Source: Ilumatobacteraceae bacterium (GTDB lineage: Bacteria; Actinomycetota; Acidimicrobiia; Acidimicrobiales; Ilumatobacteraceae). From it: 55,508 nucleotides of DNA. Each line of letters opens with the position of its first letter. Within the stretch, counting starts at the first letter, position 1. Made by a program: the position numbers and the translations under genes. Shown in pieces: positions 51,758 through 55,508 of this stretch. The stretch covers positions 1 to 55,508 of the forward strand of contig JANQYF010000038.1 in the NCBI GenBank assembly GCA_030729045.1, in the 5' to 3' direction. The notes beneath the pieces were generated by a model. The model saw only the letters and a program-made list of their open reading frames with translations. It was not told the DNA's origin and ran no database searches.

Positions 51758-52140
51758 GTGGCATTCTGTTTCTTTGTATTCATAACGCTGGACGATCACA
51801 AATGGCAGCCGGATTCGCTCGCGAACTCTCCAACGGTGACGTCTTGATTTTGTCGGGCGGTTCAGAGCCGGCAGCAACAGTAAACCCCGTCGCAGTTGAT
51901 GTCATGAATGAAATTGGAATAGATATTTCGACCTATGTGCCGCAGAAATTCAATGATGATTTATTGAACGCTGTTGATGTTGTGGTCACTATGGGCTGTG
52001 GTGATACGTGTCCCTACATCCCGGGGAAGCGTTACGTCGACTGGCCACTTGACGACCCGAAGGGGAAGTCAATTGAAGATGTTCGACGTATTCGTGACGA
52101 GATAAAGAGTCACGTCACTGATTTGTTGGCTCAGTTATAA
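51754..52140 (+). CDS. arsC: Arsenate reductase, LMW-phosphatase type
   Basis: A 128-residue protein-tyrosine-phosphatase-fold reductase. The active-site loop is C8-x5-R14-S (CIHNAGRS), with two more cysteines C82 and C86 in CGDTCP and the acid loop WPLDDP. In Actinobacteria related enzymes use mycothiol and mycoredoxin; mshC in this window makes mycothiol likely to be available. Thioredoxin coupling through C82/C86 is the alternative. ATG 51754 overlaps the channel stop. Its end overlaps the opposing LLM gene by 10 bases. Confidence 0.92.
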   Translation: MSGILFLCIHNAGRSQMAAGFARELSNGDVLILSGGSEPAATVNPVAVDVMNEIGIDISTYVPQKFNDDLLNAVDVVVTMGCGDTCPYIPGKRYVDWPLDDPKGKSIEDVRRIRDEIKSHVTDLLAQL

Positions 52141-53045
52141 ACGTCAAACAACTGGTTGATGGCTTTTACTTGGCCACCTGTTGTTGAAGACATCACCGCA
52201 ATAGGGGTGACGCCTGTCTGTGCCCATTCTTCGAAACGAGCACGTACATGAGATGCAGATCCACTGATTGTGTTGTCGTCTAGCCATTTGTCACTCATGA
52301 GTGACGGGAGAATGTCTTTGTTGCCAGCCTCGATTGCAGCTTCAATTGCGTCCATCTCTTCGATGTATCCGGCCGCACGCCAGTAGTTGCGGTAGTTCGG
52401 AAGCGAAACGTATCCGGTGAGAGTGCGGCGGTTCACAGCACGAGCAGCTTCGACATCGTCGTCAATCACTGTCGGAATCATGTTTGCCAGAAAGAAATCA
52501 TCACGAACTGCATTGGGCACTTCTGAAAGCTGTTTCGACATGTGACTGAGGGAAGCGTTTGCCCAGATGGCGCCCTCTGAAATTTCTGTCGACAGTTGCA
52601 GCATCTTGTTGCGAAGAGTTGCGAGATAAATCGGAGGCAATTGCCCTCCGAAGCGTTCGTTCGCGCGCATAGCTGCAACGTAGGCAGCTGTGTCAGCTAG
52701 GGGCTTGCCTGGTTCTACACCAAGTCGATCTGTTACTGGCCCGTGACTGACACCAAGCCCGAGGCGAAAACGTCCGTCTGACATTTCATTGATGTGTGAA
52801 GCAGTGTTTGCCATTTCAACAGGGTGGCTGTAGTAGATCGGTTGAATCGATGTCCAATAGTTGATGCGTGATGTGACATGAGCAAGTGAGACACACAAAC
52901 CCATGGTTCCGCCAAGACTCGGGCAGGCAAGGCCCGAGATTCCCTTGTTCTCAGCCTCAACAGCGAGTTCAAGGATGGCTCGTCTCTTGGTGGGCGAGGC
53001 CACTATTGAGAGGGCGGGACGGAAAGAAGCATCTACCTTAAGCAT
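52131..53045 (-). CDS. LLM-class (probably F420-dependent) oxidoreductase
   Basis: A 304-residue luciferase-like monooxygenase-fold protein. AVEAENKGISGLACPSLGG, VSLAHVTSRINYWTSIQPIYYSHPVEMANTA and the MSDGRFRLGLGVSHGP segment are the family's core. In Actinobacteria most members of this shape use F420, and npdG in the window supports its presence. Substrate unknown. ATG 53045 has TAGGTT exactly 6 bases upstream; it is divergent from pimA across 18 bases. Confidence 0.88.
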   Translation of the reverse strand: MLKVDASFRPALSIVASPTKRRAILELAVEAENKGISGLACPSLGGTMGLCVSLAHVTSRINYWTSIQPIYYSHPVEMANTASHINEMSDGRFRLGLGVSHGPVTDRLGVEPGKPLADTAAYVAAMRANERFGGQLPPIYLATLRNKMLQLSTEISEGAIWANASLSHMSKQLSEVPNAVRDDFFLANMIPTVIDDDVEAARAVNRRTLTGYVSLPNYRNYWRAAGYIEEMDAIEAAIEAGNKDILPSLMSDKWLDDNTISGSASHVRARFEEWAQTGVTPIAVMSSTTGGQVKAINQLFDVYN

Positions 53046-53050
53046 TCCCG

Positions 53051-53057
53051 TAACCTA
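53051..53057. promoter_or_regulatory. Overlapping divergent -10 boxes (pimA / LLM gene)
   Basis: In the 18-base divergent gap TAACCT (53051-53056, plus) is 7 bases before the pimA ATG and TAGGTT (53052-53057, minus) is 6 bases before the LLM-gene ATG. The boxes occupy nearly the same bases, so the two promoters should be mutually exclusive, each giving a leaderless transcript. Confidence 0.5.
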
Positions 53058-53063
53058 GCCTGC

Positions 53064-54230
53064 ATGTTGAGAATTGGAATAGTGAGCCCGTACAGCCTCA
53101 CAATTCCTGGGGGTGTTCAGCAGCAAGTCCTTGGTTTGGCGCGAAGTTTGCGCGCAAAAGGACACGAGGTCAGAGTTCTTGGCCCATGTGACGGCCCCCC
53201 GCCTGATGCGTTCGTTACACCGCTTGGTAACAGTCTTCCCACCGCAGTGAATGGGTCTATTGCGCCGCTTGCCCCCGATGCGTCAGCTGCGTTGCGCACC
53301 ATTCGCGCACTGAATGATGAAGCGTTCGATGTCGTGCATGTTCACGAACCGTTGGTACCAGGTCCGTCGCTAACGGCATTGCTTGTAAAGATGGCACCGG
53401 TAGTTGCAACTTTTCATTCAGCAGGGGAGTCAGCTGCGTACCGCACATTCTCTCGTCAATTGAAATGGGTGGCTTCGCGAATTGATATTCGTGTTGCTGT
53501 ATCAAAAGACGCTGTTGAATTAGCGCAGCGGTACATCGGTGGTGACTACGAAGTGTTGTTTAACGGCATCGAATTAGGGGACTACTCAACGCCATCGACA
53601 AGCCCTCGAGAGAATGCAATATTTTTTATTGGCCGTCACGAAGAACGCAAAGGCCTTAGTAATTTGCTTGAGGCTCTTGCAAAGCTTCCACCAGATGTGC
53701 GCCTGTGGATCGCCTCTGATGGGCCACAGACTGCAGAACTAAAGGCTCGATTCGCAACCGATACCCGTATTGACTGGTTGGGTCGAATTTCAGATGCAGA
53801 AAAAATCAGTCGTATGGGTCGAGCATCCGTTTTCTGCGCTCCGTCTCTGCACGGTGAATCATTTGGAGTTGTGCTTCTTGAGGCAATGGCCGCTGGAACT
53901 CCGGTAGTCGCAAGCAATCTTGACGGGTATCGCAATGTGGCAACTGACGATGAGACTGCTCTTCTGGTCGAAACAGGAAATGTTGCAAGCTTGGCTTCGG
54001 CACTTGCCCGTGTACTTGTTGACTCGCGATTGGCTGCGAGGCTGACAGCAAACGGGCGTGAGCATGCCCAGCGCTTCTCAATGGACGCCCTCGCTGATCG
54101 ATATATAGAGATGTACGAACGTGCATTGCACATGGAAGCAACAAACATCACCACGATTAAGGTGCCTCGTATGCTGAAACGGTTCGAAGATCGTTTCTTG
54201 CGGCGATCACACCTTGGTGACGGGCGATAA
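53064..54230 (+). CDS. pimA: Phosphatidylinositol mannosyltransferase PimA
   Basis: A 388-residue GT4 enzyme that adds the first mannose to phosphatidylinositol at the cytoplasmic membrane face. RIGIVSPYSLTIPGGVQQQVLGLA matches the mycobacterial PimA opening, DVVHVHEPLVPGPS and ATFHSAGES line the acceptor site, FIGRHEERKGLSNLLEAL starts the donor domain and ESFGVVLLEAMAAGTP gives the E-x7-E motif. With pimB, patA and pgsA this completes the early PIM pathway in this window. Confidence 0.92.
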   Translation: MLRIGIVSPYSLTIPGGVQQQVLGLARSLRAKGHEVRVLGPCDGPPPDAFVTPLGNSLPTAVNGSIAPLAPDASAALRTIRALNDEAFDVVHVHEPLVPGPSLTALLVKMAPVVATFHSAGESAAYRTFSRQLKWVASRIDIRVAVSKDAVELAQRYIGGDYEVLFNGIELGDYSTPSTSPRENAIFFIGRHEERKGLSNLLEALAKLPPDVRLWIASDGPQTAELKARFATDTRIDWLGRISDAEKISRMGRASVFCAPSLHGESFGVVLLEAMAAGTPVVASNLDGYRNVATDDETALLVETGNVASLASALARVLVDSRLAARLTANGREHAQRFSMDALADRYIEMYERALHMEATNITTIKVPRMLKRFEDRFLRRSHLGDGR

Positions 54231-54251
54231 GAGTTGACAGTTGTCAACTCT
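54230..54251. promoter_or_regulatory. 10-bp inverted repeat after pimA
   Basis: AGAGTTGACA and TGTCAACTCT (54230-54239 and 54242-54251) are perfect inverse copies separated by GT. It starts on the last base of the pimA stop and ends right before the ATG at 54252. No U-tract follows, so an operator is more likely than a terminator. It contains TTGACA, so it may double as a -35. Confidence 0.45.
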
Positions 54252-55082
54252 ATGAAAGGACATATGAATCAACGTCAATGGATTCCCATCGAGGACTCAC
54301 GTCAGTTAATGACTCGCCGGATGCTTGCATTTCCCGTGACCTTCACGCTTGTCGTCACAATCATTTTTCTTGTAGTTGGGCTGCTAGTTGGATTGCCCAT
54401 CATCGCTGCACTAATCGGAGCTGCTCTTTCTGGTGGCTATATGTGGAATGTGTATCGCACTGCTAACGATGTTGTTCTCAAGATGGTGGGCGGCTTGCCC
54501 GCATCTGAATATGAACATGCTCGTCTGTTCAATGTCATTGATGGACTGTGTGTTGTTGGAGGTGATGCTCGACCAGCATTGCGAGTAGTTGGTATTGAAT
54601 ACCCGGTTGCGCTTGCGGTTGGCATGCCGGGGGAAGCCGGAACGATTGTTGTTTCTGCAGGATTTCTGAAGTCAATGGGTCGCGTCGAAATGGAAGCGGT
54701 GATGGCGCATGTGATGTGGCGCCTTCGTACTGGTGACATCGGTCTCACGACCTACATGTTGGCGCTGTCAACAGCGATGCAACGTTTTGGTGGGCAGAGA
54801 ATCATGCAATCAGTGATTGAGCGTGTTGCTGACGAACGAATCGTCATGTGGGCCGACGTTGCTGCCTGTCAGGCAACGCGTTACCCACCAGCCATGGTGT
54901 CTGCTTTGGAAATCGTTGAACAAGCAGCTGCAATTCCTCTGGGGCGCATTGGTGCTCAACCGTTGTGGTTTGCAACTCCCGATTCAGCAGGGGATGCCAG
55001 AAATGCGTCGGTTGGTATGTCTACTATGGGTTTTGCGCGTCCGCCACTGGCTGACCGTATTGCTGTTCTCAAGGAGATCTGA
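54252..55082 (+). CDS. Degenerate M48-like membrane protein
   Basis: A protein of about 276 residues: two hydrophobic helices near the N-terminus (about 27-66), then a domain that follows the HtpX/M48 peptidase pattern (GTIVVSAGFLKSMGRVEMEAVMAH). Active M48 enzymes have HEXXH at this point; here it reads AHVMWRLRTGD, so the catalytic glutamate and second histidine are lost. It is most likely a non-catalytic member. Start is uncertain between ATG 54252 and ATG 54264 (AAAGGA 3 bases upstream). AAGGAG at its end serves the next gene. Confidence 0.75.
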   Translation: MKGHMNQRQWIPIEDSRQLMTRRMLAFPVTFTLVVTIIFLVVGLLVGLPIIAALIGAALSGGYMWNVYRTANDVVLKMVGGLPASEYEHARLFNVIDGLCVVGGDARPALRVVGIEYPVALAVGMPGEAGTIVVSAGFLKSMGRVEMEAVMAHVMWRLRTGDIGLTTYMLALSTAMQRFGGQRIMQSVIERVADERIVMWADVAACQATRYPPAMVSALEIVEQAAAIPLGRIGAQPLWFATPDSAGDARNASVGMSTMGFARPPLADRIAVLKEI

Positions 55083-55083
55083 C

Positions 55084-55508
55084 ATGTTGAAATCACACCG
55101 CACTCTTGTTCGTCTAACGGTCGCAACCGTATTGGTATCCATTCTTGCTGCCTGCGGTGGCGGCGGATCAAGTTCCGATACAACCGCGTGGGTTGATCCG
55201 TTAACCACAACGCCTCCAGTTCCGGGATACCCACTTACAGGCCTTCCCATCACTGATCAAGCTGCTGCATCACGTGTTGCCTTGGCAGTAAAGATTGACA
55301 ACCATCCCGCATCTCGTCCACAAACTGGTCTCAATAAGGCCGACATTGTGTTCGAAGAAAATGTGGAGGCCTTGACCCGTTTCGCGGCTGTCTTTCAGAG
55401 CCAAGGCAGTGATCCCGTCGGGCCGATTCGAAGTGGTCGTACTCAAGACATCAACATTCTTGCGTCCTTCAACAAGCCATTGTTTGCTTGGAGTGGCGGA
55501 AACTATCG
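55084..55508 (+). CDS. DUF3048 lipoprotein (truncated by window end)
   Basis: The first 141 residues of a DUF3048 (YerB-like) protein. It has a lipoprotein signal peptide with lipobox LAAC at about residues 20-23, a glycine/serine linker (GGGGSSSDTT), then the domain start PLTGLP, AVKIDNHPASRPQTGLNKADIVFEE and PVGPIRSGRTQD, all typical. An exported, lipid-anchored protein of unknown function, to be processed by LspA. It starts 1 base after the previous stop behind an AAGGAG site (55071-55076). The C-terminus lies outside the window. Confidence 0.9.
   Translation, partial: MLKSHRTLVRLTVATVLVSILAACGGGGSSSDTTAWVDPLTTTPPVPGYPLTGLPITDQAAASRVALAVKIDNHPASRPQTGLNKADIVFEENVEALTRFAAVFQSQGSDPVGPIRSGRTQDINILASFNKPLFAWSGGNY

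Noticed and set aside
54230-54251. Rho-independent terminator after pimA
   Set aside because: The dyad has a two-base centre, moderate GC and no following U-tract, and the next gene starts immediately.
1-55508. tRNA or rRNA genes in intergenic gaps
   Set aside because: The few gaps of 75 bases or more (before mraZ, rsmH, ftsZ, dnaE, the gene at 38904 and arsI) show no cloverleaf or T-loop sequence by eye; a tRNAscan run would confirm.

Overview
This 55.5 kb window is a dense, single-scaffold piece of an actinobacterial chromosome. It most resembles the class Acidimicrobiia, perhaps a small-genome freshwater or marine Ilumatobacter-like lineage; this placement is inference from gene content and order. 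Supporting signs are a WhiB protein, a dcw cluster with SepF and no FtsA, a MurE with the DNPR (meso-diaminopimelate) motif, mycothiol ligase MshC, F420 enzymes, an InhA-type enoyl reductase, and the phosphatidylinositol mannoside genes pimA, pimB, patA and pgsA. GC content looks moderate (about half, by eye). Genes are packed with ATGA or TAATG overlaps, and no gene-free stretch reaches 300 bases. I see no rRNA, tRNA, CRISPR array, insertion sequence or prophage.

Layout: 1-4861 holds whiB, trpD, a small CxxC protein, queG, a PimB-like mannosyltransferase, a membrane protein and a SRPBCC protein. 4858-8228 has a ROK kinase facing a leftward operon (small membrane protein, inositol-monophosphatase-family protein, glycerol kinase). 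8279-11451 has dinB, two small conserved actinobacterial genes, an HNH nuclease and a lipoate-ligase-family protein. 11413-28040 is the division and cell-wall cluster: mraZ, rsmH, ftsL, ftsI, murE, mraY, murD, ftsW, murG, murC, murB, ftsQ, ftsZ, yggS, sepF, yggT. murF and divIVA are absent from their usual places. 28067-38803 holds ileS, a histone-H1-like/DksA-like protein, lspA, rluD, a leftward rrf2 regulator, a phosphodiesterase-family gene and dnaE. 38904-45583 holds an unknown gene, a nitroreductase, a leftward inhA-like/DUF255 pair, an F420:NADP reductase, mshC and an acyltransferase. 45629-55508 holds thrS, a HIT protein, a membrane protein, pgsA and patA, then an arsenic module (arsR, arsI, aquaporin, arsC) plus an F420/LLM gene, then pimA, a degenerate M48-like protein and a truncated DUF3048 lipoprotein.

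The genes fit one physiology: a peptidoglycan-walled cell that makes inositol lipids, mycothiol and F420-linked redox cofactors, and detoxifies arsenic without a pump in this locus. The most noteworthy signals are a 124-nt RNA-like element with a 24-bp closing stem between mraZ and rsmH; a row of 10-bp-phased TGG repeats over the mraZ promoter; TAnnnT boxes placed 6-7 nt before many start codons, including all five leftward transcription units, which points to widespread leaderless transcription; a DksA-like protein that has lost all zinc cysteines and gained a PAKK tail; and an arsenic cassette splitting the patA-pimA neighbourhood.
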